Positions 1-7,299 of a stretch of DNA of 64,000 nt are shown piece after piece. Under the pieces are notes generated by a model that ran no database searches, was not told the origin of the DNA, and was given only the letters and a program-made list of their open reading frames with translations. Positions within the stretch are counted from its first letter, which is position 1. Each line of letters opens with the position of its first letter. The position numbers were made by a program, and so were the translations under genes. The stretch is from Bacteroidota bacterium (GTDB lineage Bacteria; Bacteroidota; Bacteroidia; Bacteroidales; Prolixibacteraceae), in the NCBI GenBank assembly GCA_030698405.1, contig JAUYMU010000076.1, positions 1 through 64,000 on the forward strand, given 5' to 3'.

Positions 1-116
1 GAATTTGTTCATCTTTGATATTCAACCCTTTGCAGGGTTGCAACACCTATCTTTCCCGTACCCCCTGAGTTTCACTCAGGGCTATTCATATTCAACCACG
101 TTGTGGTTATTTTGAC
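1..116. repeat. REP-like palindromic repeat units (two partial copies)
   Basis: Short inverted repeats follow one another: ATTCAACCC-TTTGCA-GGGTTG near 19-40, CCCTGAG-TTTCA-CTCAGGG near 63-81, and AACCACGTTGTGGTT near 94-108. The stretch from about 61 to 113 resembles the reverse complement of the repeat at 28788-28850 (shared TTTCACTC and TATTnATATTC followed by a CC..GTTG.GG hairpin), so it belongs to the same family. This is seen directly; the link to REP/RAYT-type repeats is inference. Confidence 0.6.
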
Positions 117-121
117 AAAGA

Positions 122-141
122 GGGAATTTTGTCGTACACCC
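122..141 (+). mobile_element. solo terminal inverted repeat of the ISKra4-like IS
   Basis: The 20 bases GGGAATTTTGTCGTACACCC are the exact reverse complement of the left end of the complete IS at 14533-14552. No transposase or second end is found nearby, so this is an isolated end left by deletion or decay, or an element whose remainder lies outside the window to the left. Confidence 0.75.
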
Positions 142-144
142 ACG

Positions 145-339
145 ATGACCGACGAAGGCGAATATTGGGAAACAAACGATCTGTCCTTGTTGAAAACGAA
201 TTTCAAAAGATATACTGAATTAATTGATGGTTTTGTTTCGGCAATCGAAAGCATACCAATCAAAGCTGGCGAAGATGTTGAATCCTATTTCTTAAGGCTG
301 ATGAAAGAAATCAACGATAAAAAGAATAGGGAAGAATAA
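145..339 (+). CDS. small hypothetical protein (64 aa)
   Basis: A 64-residue acidic ORF begins with MTDEGEYW and ends with a charged tail. It has no signal peptide, membrane segment or domain that I recognise. The open frame extends upstream to an ATG at 103, but that extension would translate the IS end at 122-141, so ATG 145 is the more sensible start. The IS end lies only 3 bases upstream and may have replaced the original promoter or a longer 5' part of the gene. A perfect 16-bp inverted repeat follows the stop codon. It may be a real small gene or a remnant; the evidence is limited to an open frame and a protein-like composition. Confidence 0.35.
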   Translation: MTDEGEYWETNDLSLLKTNFKRYTELIDGFVSAIESIPIKAGEDVESYFLRLMKEINDKKNREE

Positions 340-351
340 GGTTTCTTCCTA

Positions 352-384
352 ACTGAGCAGGTGACTTCAAGTCACCTGCTCAGT
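352..384. repeat. perfect 16-bp inverted repeat
   Basis: ACTGAGCAGGTGACTT (352-367) and AAGTCACCTGCTCAGT (369-384) are exact inverted copies around a single central C. No T-run follows on either strand, so it is a weak candidate for a rho-independent terminator. It could be a REP-like palindrome or a site between the small ORF and the FGE gene. Confidence 0.7.
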
Positions 385-432
385 AAAATTACTTCGCTTG
401 AACAACTTCCAGACTAATCCGTTTTTAAAGGT

Positions 433-1578
433 ATGAAACAAATGATTTTATCCGGATTGGTCTTGCTTGCAATGATAGGCTGTAACCGACCAGCATCGCA
501 AAAACAAAACACTAAGTCAGGAGAAGAAAAGTCAGCCACCGATACCACCCTTTTATGTTGTTCCAATATACCTTCACGTTTTGCCTCCGGAAATGCTTCT
601 GGCGTTGATTCTCTAAATTCTGCCACTGCCGATTTTTCAGGAATGGTACTGATAAAAGGCGGCAGGTTTTGGATGGGCGGCGACAGCATTTGGGGCAGAC
701 CAGATGAGTTTCCAAGCCATCAGGCAGAAGTTTCATCGTTTTACATGGACGTTCAGGAAGTAACAAACAAACAATTTAAAGCGTTTGTGGATGCGACCGG
801 ATACATTACCACTGCGGAAAAAAAGCCCGACTGGGAAGAATTGAAATTACAGGTTCCGCCCGGAACACCCAAGCCATCTGACGATATGCTGGTAGCAGCT
901 TCGCTGGTTTTCATACCTCCCAACCGTCCGGTTCCGCTCGATAATGCATCGGTCTGGTGGGCATGGGTTCCGGGAGCGAACTGGAAACATCCGGAAGGTC
1001 CAAAAAGTAATTTGACAGGAAAAGACGAATATCCGGTGGTGCATGTTTCGTGGGAAGATGCGATGGCCTATTGCCGGTGGGCAGGAAAACGGTTACCTAC
1101 CGAAGCTGAATGGGAATTTGCTGCACGTGGCGGACAATTGGATGCCATTTATCCATGGGGAAATGAGCTGATTACAAAAGGAAAGAAAAAAGCGAATGCC
1201 TGGGACGGAAATTTTCCGAATAAAAATACAGGACTGGATGGATATGTGGGTGCAGCTCCGGTTAGGCAGTTTGCGCCAAATCAGTTTGGCTTGTACGATA
1301 TGGCCGGAAACGTATGGGAATGGGTTTCAGATTGGTACACTGCCGACTATTATCAGGAATGTATGAAAAAAGGTGTAGTTATGAATCCTCAGGGACCATC
1401 GAAATCACTCGATCCGGATGAGCCTTATGGCCAGAAAAAGGTAGTTCGGGGTGGTTCTTTTTTATGCAACGATGATTATTGCTCCGGATTCAGGATTGGC
1501 GCACGCATGAAAACAAGCTGGGACACCGGGCTGAACCATACCGGTTTCAGGTGTGCTGTGTCGGCTGCGGAGAAATAG
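433..1578 (+). CDS. formylglycine-generating enzyme (SUMF1) family lipoprotein
   Basis: The 381-residue protein starts with a lipoprotein signal; the lipobox ends at Cys17 (LAMIGC), so the mature protein should be membrane anchored outside the cytoplasm. Residues about 66-377 form an FGE-sulfatase domain: GGRFWMGGD, the EVTNKQF block, RLPTEAEWEFAARGG, GLYDMAGNVWEW and a closing GFRCA. The two cysteines that bind copper and act in aerobic FGE are both present as GGSFLCNDDYC (Cys345 and Cys350). Many bacterial SUMF1-domain proteins lack this pair, so a genuine formylglycine-forming enzyme acting on sulfatase cysteines is plausible (family knowledge). No sulfatase gene lies in the window, so any substrate is encoded elsewhere. 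Confidence 0.85.
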   Translation: MKQMILSGLVLLAMIGCNRPASQKQNTKSGEEKSATDTTLLCCSNIPSRFASGNASGVDSLNSATADFSGMVLIKGGRFWMGGDSIWGRPDEFPSHQAEVSSFYMDVQEVTNKQFKAFVDATGYITTAEKKPDWEELKLQVPPGTPKPSDDMLVAASLVFIPPNRPVPLDNASVWWAWVPGANWKHPEGPKSNLTGKDEYPVVHVSWEDAMAYCRWAGKRLPTEAEWEFAARGGQLDAIYPWGNELITKGKKKANAWDGNFPNKNTGLDGYVGAAPVRQFAPNQFGLYDMAGNVWEWVSDWYTADYYQECMKKGVVMNPQGPSKSLDPDEPYGQKKVVRGGSFLCNDDYCSGFRIGARMKTSWDTGLNHTGFRCAVSAAEK

Positions 1579-1640
1579 GCGAGTGGGAGAAAGTGCGGGA
1601 GGGAGAGAGGGAGAGAGGGCGAAAGGGCGAGTGGGCGAAA
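1577..1640. repeat. low-complexity GAG/GGCGA repeat
   Basis: The bases just after the FGE stop codon are a purine-rich run made of repeated GGGAGAGA and GGGCGAAA units. This is simple-sequence repeat with no coding appearance. Nearby, at 1685-1702, CCCGATAAAAATCGGG is a small hairpin of a kind often scattered in this phylum. Confidence 0.6.
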
Positions 1641-1737
1641 ATGAGATGTTTGGTTTGAATGATAATTTTGTCAATATCCTTTGCTCCCGATAAAAATCGG
1701 GACAGGCAATCTGGCTTTAGCCGACGGATATTAATAA

Positions 1738-1766
1738 AAAAATCCCACCGCATTGGCAGGATTTTC
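1738..1766 (-). terminator. rho-independent terminator of the two-component operon
   Basis: Read on the minus strand, AAATCCTGCC-AATG-CGGTGGGATTT forms a stem of about 10 pairs including G-U pairs, followed by further T residues. It lies 24 bases beyond the stop codon of the response regulator gene, in the right place to end the kinase-regulator transcript. Confidence 0.65.
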
Positions 1767-1789
1767 TGTATAAGATTTTCAGCAGCAAT

Positions 1790-2482
1790 TTACATGATCA
1801 GTTTGTAGCCTTTGCCATGAACGTTGATGATTTCCACCTTCGGGTCGTCTTTCAGATGTTTCCGGAGTTTGGTAATGTAAACGTCCATACTTCGGGCATT
1901 GAAATAATTGTCGTCGATCCAGATGGTTTTCAGCGCAAAATTTCGTTCAAGTACTTTGTTTGCATTGTTACAAAGCAAACGCAGCAATTCGGCTTCCTTG
2001 GTGGTCAGTTTTACTTCTGCCTCTCCTCCTGAAAGGATTTGCTTGCGCGAATCGAAGGTGTAAATACCAAGTTTGTAAATAGCATCCTCGTGCGAATTGG
2101 TATCCTGCATCACGCGGCGCATGATCGCTTCAATGCGGAAGATCAGCTCTTCCATACTGAAAGGTTTGGTGATATAATCGTCGGCTCCGATTTTGAAACC
2201 TTCAAGCACATCTTCCTTCATGTTCTTCGCGGTAAGAAAGATAATCGGAATGTCCATGTTGAGTAACCTGATGTCTTTGGCCAGCGAAATACCGTCTTTT
2301 TTCGGCATCATGATATCCAATATACAAAGGTTGTAAGGCTGATTTTTTGTATAACCTTTGTACGCTGCTTCACCATCGGGATATAAATCGGTTTCATATC
2401 CTTTGGCGATGAGATATTCTTTCAGCAATAATCCAAGGTTTTCATCATCCTCGGCCAATAGCAATTTTACTTTTTTTTCCAT
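1790..2482 (-). CDS. OmpR-family DNA-binding response regulator
   Basis: The 230-residue protein has an N-terminal receiver domain (about 4-118) with acidic residues E11/D12/D13, the phospho-acceptor Asp56 in LCILDIMMPKKDG and the conserved Lys in the TKPFSMEEL motif. A C-terminal winged-helix DNA-binding domain (about 132-229) contains the LTTKEAELLRLL and RSMDVYITKLRKHL segments. It should be phosphorylated by the sensor kinase encoded immediately upstream, whose 3' end overlaps this gene by 38 bases, so the two are translated from one message. Target genes cannot be read from the sequence. The carbohydrate cluster is separated by four housekeeping genes, so a regulatory link is unproven. 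Confidence 0.95.
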   Translation of the reverse strand: MEKKVKLLLAEDDENLGLLLKEYLIAKGYETDLYPDGEAAYKGYTKNQPYNLCILDIMMPKKDGISLAKDIRLLNMDIPIIFLTAKNMKEDVLEGFKIGADDYITKPFSMEELIFRIEAIMRRVMQDTNSHEDAIYKLGIYTFDSRKQILSGGEAEVKLTTKEAELLRLLCNNANKVLERNFALKTIWIDDNYFNARSMDVYITKLRKHLKDDPKVEIINVHGKGYKLIM

Positions 2483-4070
2483 GTTCTTGTATGTTTATCG
2501 GAAAATATATCATGAATTTTGTTCCTTTATTTATATCACTTTCCACCTTTATTTTACCATGGTGAGCGTCAATAATCTTTTTTACATAGCTTAATCCAAG
2601 CCCGAATCCTTTTACATCGTGCACATTTCCGGTAGGAACGCGGTAGAACCGCTCAAAAATCTGGCCAACATATTCTTTCTGAATTCCAATACCGTTGTCT
2701 TTCACCGAAATAACCAGAAAATCGTCTGTTACTTCCGTTGAAATATGAATCTTAGGTTCGCCTTTACTGTATTTTACTGCGTTGTCGAGCAAGTTAAACA
2801 AAACATTGGTAATATGCACATCATCACCTTTAATGATTGAAGGTTCAGCCGCTAAATTGCAAGTTAACTCACCGTTTTTCGATTTTACCCGAAGTTCGAA
2901 ATTTAATACAACAGAAGTAATCAAGGCATTTAAATTTACTTCCTTGAACTTAAGTTTTAGTTTACCTTCGTTAAAAACAGCCATTTGCAGTACTTTTTCA
3001 ACCTGGGTTGTCAATCGTTTGCTTTCCTGATAGATAATTCCGGAGATATGTTCGATGGTTTTTGGTGTGTTGGCTACGGTATTGTCACGCAGCATCTGAC
3101 TGGCAAGCGAAATGGTTGAAATGGGCGTTTTCAGCTCGTGAGTCATGTTGTTGATGAAATCGTTTTTGATGATCGATAATTTTTTCTGTCTAAGGATGAT
3201 CAGTATTGTGAAAATAAAAATGCCAATCAGCATGGTGGTAAGTACAATGGTGGGGATAACCAGGATGCCGGTTTGTTTAAGCAGATAACCATCCCTTTTC
3301 GGGAAATATAAATACAGATAATTAGGCTTTTTTAAATCGGCTAAGTCGTTGGGAAATAACAGTGCAGGATATTCTTTCTGTTGGCGGGGAGTATAATTCT
3401 TCACCCCAAAAATTCCTTTTTCTTCTCCTCTGTAAAATGTTTTTACTGCATATTTAAAATCAAGGGTTACTCCTGAATTTTTCAACTCTGTTTTAATCAG
3501 GCGTCCAAGGGTTTGAGCCTCAATTCGCTCTTCAATCGGCAAACTTGAAAGCATTACTGCAATTTGAGTCACCTGGAGCATTTGCGCCCATCGGTTCATC
3601 CTGTTTTCGTACTGCTGGCTTACATAGCCGTCATAGTCATGAATGATGTCAAATGCATTCGGGAAATCGCCCGGTTTGCCTCTTTCAATCGGTTTTTCTA
3701 CTGGTTGTTCTCCATAACCAATCGTAAGTTCTTCACTGATGATATTTCCTGAAGCGCGCTGTGAATACTGAAAGGAGAGCTGAATATTTTGCTGGTTAAC
3801 AGCGCCTGGATTGGTGCGTTGCAGATTGTTGTTTGGGAATACTCCGGTATTACGGGGCGCAAACAATTTTTTCGAATGCTCGTTCAACTTCAAAGACTCT
3901 TCCATTTCAAGCCTGATGATGACTTGATTTAAGGCGCTCTTAACGGCAGCATCAAATTGTTCTTCTTTTATTTCAAGAGCTTTCAAAATTGAGTTGGTCT
4001 GAACCAGAATCAAACTGGTCATCACCAAAGCCATCAGAACTATCAATGTTAGTATAACCCTTCTGCTCAT
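2445..4070 (-). CDS. sensor histidine kinase
   Basis: An inner-membrane kinase of 541 residues when started at the ATG at 4070, which places a membrane segment (about 3-23) right at the N terminus; a longer start at 4112 would add 14 unlikely residues. A periplasmic region of about 245 residues follows, then a second membrane helix (about 269-294). The cytoplasmic part has the HisKA motif NNMTHELKTP with His311 and a HATPase_c domain with N box (NLLDNAVKYS), G1 box (VKDNGIGI) and a G2-type GFGLGLSYVK segment. There is no HAMP or PAS domain that I can see. The periplasmic domain does not resemble a sensor family I recognise, so the signal is unknown. It is co-transcribed with the response regulator. 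Confidence 0.93.
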   Translation of the reverse strand: MSRRVILTLIVLMALVMTSLILVQTNSILKALEIKEEQFDAAVKSALNQVIIRLEMEESLKLNEHSKKLFAPRNTGVFPNNNLQRTNPGAVNQQNIQLSFQYSQRASGNIISEELTIGYGEQPVEKPIERGKPGDFPNAFDIIHDYDGYVSQQYENRMNRWAQMLQVTQIAVMLSSLPIEERIEAQTLGRLIKTELKNSGVTLDFKYAVKTFYRGEEKGIFGVKNYTPRQQKEYPALLFPNDLADLKKPNYLYLYFPKRDGYLLKQTGILVIPTIVLTTMLIGIFIFTILIILRQKKLSIIKNDFINNMTHELKTPISTISLASQMLRDNTVANTPKTIEHISGIIYQESKRLTTQVEKVLQMAVFNEGKLKLKFKEVNLNALITSVVLNFELRVKSKNGELTCNLAAEPSIIKGDDVHITNVLFNLLDNAVKYSKGEPKIHISTEVTDDFLVISVKDNGIGIQKEYVGQIFERFYRVPTGNVHDVKGFGLGLSYVKKIIDAHHGKIKVESDINKGTKFMIYFPINIQEHGKKSKIAIGRG

Positions 4071-4151
4071 AATATTGCAAATATAACCTTTTGAAACACT
4101 GTCAATAAACACTTAACAATATTTAACACTGGATATTTTAGAGGTCAATGG

Positions 4152-4907
4152 CTACACCGAGCCATCATCATCAGGAAAACTTTTATTGATTTTGTCGATG
4201 GCTACTTTTGATGCATTTTGCTGGGCTTCTTTTTTTGATGTTCCTGAACCTTTGCCCCAAAGTTCTTCGTTCACTTCAATGCTTGCAACAAACCAGGGTT
4301 GCTTTCCGTCGTTTTTACTTTCATCAACAGTATCGAAGGAAACTGCCCTTTTATTTTTTTGCGACCATTCGATCAGTTGGCTTTTGTAATTTGTGTTGGT
4401 GTTCTGAACTTCAACCAGATTGACATAGTTGTTCAGTAATTTGCGGGTAATGAATTTTTTTGTTTCGTGAAAACCCTTGTCAAGATAAATGGCTCCGATA
4501 AGCGCTTCGAGGGTATCGCCATAAATATGACTTGACTCGATGGTGGAAGTGGTGTTGGATTGGATGTAATGGTTCAGACCGATCTGGTAGGTAAGCTGGG
4601 TCAAAAAGCTGCGGTTCACCAATTTCGAACGCATTTGTGTGAGGTAGCCTTCGTCCTGATTTGGAAACCGGTTGTATAAAAAATCGGCAATAGCGGCACC
4701 CAAAATGGCATCTCCAAGGTATTCGAGCCGCTCATTGTTAATATAATTGCCTTGCGAGTCAACCTTTGATGCTGACTTATGAATGACTGCGATGTCGTAT
4801 ATCCGCAGATTGGTTGGATAGAATCCGAGCAATGATCTTAAAAACAAATAAAACTCTTTTCTAGGAGAAGAAAAGAGTTTTATTCTTTGAACGATGGTTC
4901 GTATCAC
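4152..4907 (-). CDS. rnc: ribonuclease III
   Basis: Double-strand-specific endoribonuclease that processes rRNA precursors and structured mRNAs in the cytoplasm. The 251-residue protein shows the RNase III signature NERLEYLGDAILGA (Glu59 to Asp66), the second acidic cluster GDTLEALIGAIYLDKG, and a C-terminal double-stranded RNA-binding domain (about 170-244) ending in KKEAQQNASKVAIDKI. The length is normal for Bacteroidota. It is the last gene of an acpP-fabF-rnc run on the minus strand and starts only 5 bases after the fabF stop codon, so the three are probably one operon. Confidence 0.96.
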   Translation of the reverse strand: MIRTIVQRIKLFSSPRKEFYLFLRSLLGFYPTNLRIYDIAVIHKSASKVDSQGNYINNERLEYLGDAILGAAIADFLYNRFPNQDEGYLTQMRSKLVNRSFLTQLTYQIGLNHYIQSNTTSTIESSHIYGDTLEALIGAIYLDKGFHETKKFITRKLLNNYVNLVEVQNTNTNYKSQLIEWSQKNKRAVSFDTVDESKNDGKQPWFVASIEVNEELWGKGSGTSKKEAQQNASKVAIDKINKSFPDDDGSV

Positions 4908-4912
4908 TTGTA

Positions 4913-6154
4913 TTAAATTTTCTTGAAGATAACAGTTGCATTATGCCCACCAAAACCAAACGTGTTACTTAAAGCAGTTTTGATTTTGCGTTCCTTTGCT
5001 ACATTGAAAGTGAAATCGAGTTTTGGGTCAATTTCAGGATCATTGGTAAAGTGGTTGATTGTAGGCGGAATGATTCCGTTCTGAATTGCAAGGATGCTTG
5101 CAATCGCTTCAACAGCTCCGGTTGCTCCCAGTAAGTGACCAGTCATTGATTTGCTTGAACTGATGCTTATGTTGTAAGCATGTTCTTTAAATAATTTCTG
5201 GATAGCTTGTGGTTCAGCAATATCTCCCAAAGGAGTTGAAGTTCCGTGAACATTGATGTAATCGATGTCTTCAGTATTCATACCTGCGTCTTCCAAAGCC
5301 CATTTCATACACAAGGTTGCACCACCTGATTCAGGATCGGGGGCCGTCATGTGATATGCATCAGCCGACATGCCTCCGCCAACCATTTCTGCATAAATTT
5401 TTGCACCACGTTTTACTGCATGCTCATACTCCTCCAGAATGAGGGCTCCGGATCCTTCGCCCATCACAAACCCATCGCGGTCTAAATCAAACGGACGTGA
5501 TGCCGTCATCGGATCGCTGTTTCTGGTTGATAGAGCCCGCATGGAATTAAATCCAGCCAAACCTGCAGGATTTATTGCTGCTTCTGAACCTCCGGAGATA
5601 AAGACATCCACCTTACCCATACGAATATAATTCATCGCTTCGATAAGGGCTGTTGAGGAAGAAGCACATGCTGTTACCGTAGTGAAATTTGGTCCCCTGA
5701 ATCCATAACGGATCGAAAGCAGACCACTCGCAATGTTGGCAATCATTTTCGGAATGAAGTACGGAGAATAACGAGGCATCTCGTTTTTGTAATTCAGCGT
5801 TTCTTCAAAGAAAGTTTGTAAGCCTCCGATTCCGGCACCCCAAACAACACCTGCCCGATCTTTGTCGATCTTTTCGAGATCAAGACCAGAATCTTCCATT
5901 GCCTGCGCTGCTGCTGCATACGCATACAAAGTAAAAGGATCGTGTTTCCTGATTTCTTTTTTCTCTACGTAAATAGCCGGATCAAAATCTTTCAGCTCGC
6001 AGGCAAAAGTTGTTTTGTGTGTTGAAGCATCAAAATGGGTGATGGGGCCTGCGCCGCTTCTCCCATTTTTTAAGCCATCCCAGAATTCCTCAATAGAATT
6101 ACCAAGCGGGTTGACAGTTCCAAGTCCGGTAACAACTACCCGTTTAAATTCCAT
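4913..6154 (-). CDS. fabF: beta-ketoacyl-ACP synthase II
   Basis: Condensing enzyme of type II fatty acid synthesis that joins malonyl-ACP to a growing acyl-ACP. The 413-residue sequence carries the catalytic triad at normal positions: Cys163 in TVTACASSS, His303 in NVHGTSTPLGD and His340 in SMTGHLLGATG. The glycine-rich end FGFGGHNATVIF is also present. It lies 19 bases downstream of acpP, which encodes its carrier-protein substrate, and directly upstream of rnc, a common gene order in this phylum. Confidence 0.97.
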   Translation of the reverse strand: MEFKRVVVTGLGTVNPLGNSIEEFWDGLKNGRSGAGPITHFDASTHKTTFACELKDFDPAIYVEKKEIRKHDPFTLYAYAAAAQAMEDSGLDLEKIDKDRAGVVWGAGIGGLQTFFEETLNYKNEMPRYSPYFIPKMIANIASGLLSIRYGFRGPNFTTVTACASSSTALIEAMNYIRMGKVDVFISGGSEAAINPAGLAGFNSMRALSTRNSDPMTASRPFDLDRDGFVMGEGSGALILEEYEHAVKRGAKIYAEMVGGGMSADAYHMTAPDPESGGATLCMKWALEDAGMNTEDIDYINVHGTSTPLGDIAEPQAIQKLFKEHAYNISISSSKSMTGHLLGATGAVEAIASILAIQNGIIPPTINHFTNDPEIDPKLDFTFNVAKERKIKTALSNTFGFGGHNATVIFKKI

Positions 6155-6173
6155 AAATGTCGTTTTGTTATTA

Positions 6174-6410
6174 TTACTTCAAATTTGCTTCAATGTGCGT
6201 GATCGCTTCACCAACTGTTGAAATCTTTTCAGCCTGGTCATCCGGAATGGCCAAATCGAATTCTTTTTCGAATTCCATAATCAATTCTACGGTGTCAAGT
6301 GAATCAGCACCAAGGTCATTGGTGAATGATGCTTCATTGGTTACTTCACTTTCGTCAACACCTAATTTGTCAACAATAATTGCTTTTACTTTTGCTGCAA
6401 CGTCAGACAT
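6174..6410 (-). CDS. acpP: acyl carrier protein
   Basis: Small acidic carrier protein of 78 residues. The phosphopantetheine attachment site is Ser37 in the motif [15 protein letters not shown]. It holds acyl chains as thioesters for FabF and the other fatty acid synthesis enzymes. It is the first gene of the acpP-fabF-rnc operon. A minus-strand TTACTTTG, one mismatch from the TAnnTTTG -7 element of Bacteroidota, lies about 50 bases upstream of the start near 6457-6464 and is a reasonable promoter. Confidence 0.97.
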   Translation of the reverse strand: MSDVAAKVKAIIVDKLGVDESEVTNEASFTNDLGADSLDTVELIMEFEKEFDLAIPDDQAEKISTVGEAITHIEANLK

Positions 6411-6519
6411 AACTCTAATTTTTGGTTAATATTAAAATAGTTTCAAAAAATTCGATGCAAAGTAATAAATTTACCCCTGATATTTCAAACAAATTTTGAA
6501 TTAAATAGATGAATAAAGC

Positions 6520-6550
6520 TTGAATGATATTGTAGTCAGATCTATATTTG
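6520..6550 (+). promoter_or_regulatory. Bacteroidota-type promoter for purN
   Basis: A perfect -7 element TATATTTG (6543-6550) lies 20 bases downstream of a TTG at 6520-6522 that can serve as the -33 box. It sits 55 bases before the purN start codon, in the divergent region shared with acpP. Confidence 0.5.
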
Positions 6551-6604
6551 AACTTTTCATTCTAAAATTCCATTAAGCATAAAACTTTAAAAATAGTACA
6601 TTAA

Positions 6605-7183
6605 ATGAAACGAATTGCCATTTTCGCCTCTGGTGCCGGTACAAATGCACAAAAGATAATTGAGCATTTTTTAAATAGTAAAGAGATTGTTGTTGATTCT
6701 CTTTGGTCGAATGATGAAAATGCCTATGCATTAATCAGGGCCGAAAAACTCGGAATTGAGACATTCACTTTTGACAGAGATGAGTTTTACCGGTCGAATG
6801 AAATTCTGGATCGATTGTACGATCACCGAATTGACATGATAGTGCTGGCCGGATTTCTTTGGTTGGTGCCACGCAACCTGACCGAATTGTTCACAGTTAT
6901 TAATATACACCCGGCTTTACTGCCAAAATACGGTGGAAAGGGAATGTATAGTACGAATGTTCACAAAGCTGTTTTGGCATCTAAGGACAAAGAATCTGGA
7001 ATAACAATCCATCGGGTCAATCAGGATTACGATAAGGGTAAAATTATTTTTCAGGCAACCTGTCCGATATTGCCGAAGGATACTCCTGAAACACTTGCTG
7101 CCAGAATTCATGAACTGGAACATCAGCACTACCCAAGAGTAATAGAAGAAGTACTCCTTAATGATGAAGATGAAAATGCTTAA
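6605..7183 (+). CDS. purN: phosphoribosylglycinamide formyltransferase
   Basis: Transfers a formyl group from 10-formyltetrahydrofolate to GAR in step three of de novo purine synthesis. The 192-residue protein begins with the typical MKRIAIFASGAGTNAQ loop and contains the catalytic and binding motifs INIHPALLPKYGGKG and ESGITIHRVNQDYDKG, in which Asn, His and Asp form the active site. Length is normal. It is transcribed alone, divergently from acpP, and is followed by a strong terminator, which separates it from the carbohydrate cluster. Confidence 0.95.
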   Translation: MKRIAIFASGAGTNAQKIIEHFLNSKEIVVDSLWSNDENAYALIRAEKLGIETFTFDRDEFYRSNEILDRLYDHRIDMIVLAGFLWLVPRNLTELFTVINIHPALLPKYGGKGMYSTNVHKAVLASKDKESGITIHRVNQDYDKGKIIFQATCPILPKDTPETLAARIHELEHQHYPRVIEEVLLNDEDENA

Positions 7184-7223
7184 AGACTAATTTGTACCAC
7201 AAATCATTCATATCTATAACAAA

Positions 7224-7259
7224 AGCGGTGACAGTTGATTTCTGCCATCGCTTTTTTTT
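7224..7259 (+). terminator. rho-independent terminator after purN
   Basis: AGCGGTGACAG-TTGATTT-CTGCCATCGCT forms an 11-bp stem with one G-U pair and one A-C mismatch and runs into eight T residues. The hairpin is very similar to the one at 14503-14531 that the IS interrupted, so the two may be copies of the same element. Confidence 0.85.
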
Positions 7260-7299
7260 ACATTTAAAACCTAAATAACCTAAACAAAAAATACTAGTT

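Noticed and set aside
103-144. Upstream extension of the small ORF to ATG 103
   Set aside because: The extension translates the 20-bp IS end, so it is more likely an accidental open frame than part of the protein.
1790-4070. Two-component system as regulator of the carbohydrate cluster
   Set aside because: It is on the opposite strand and separated by rnc, fabF, acpP and purN plus a terminator; the kinase has no sugar-sensing domain that I can recognise.
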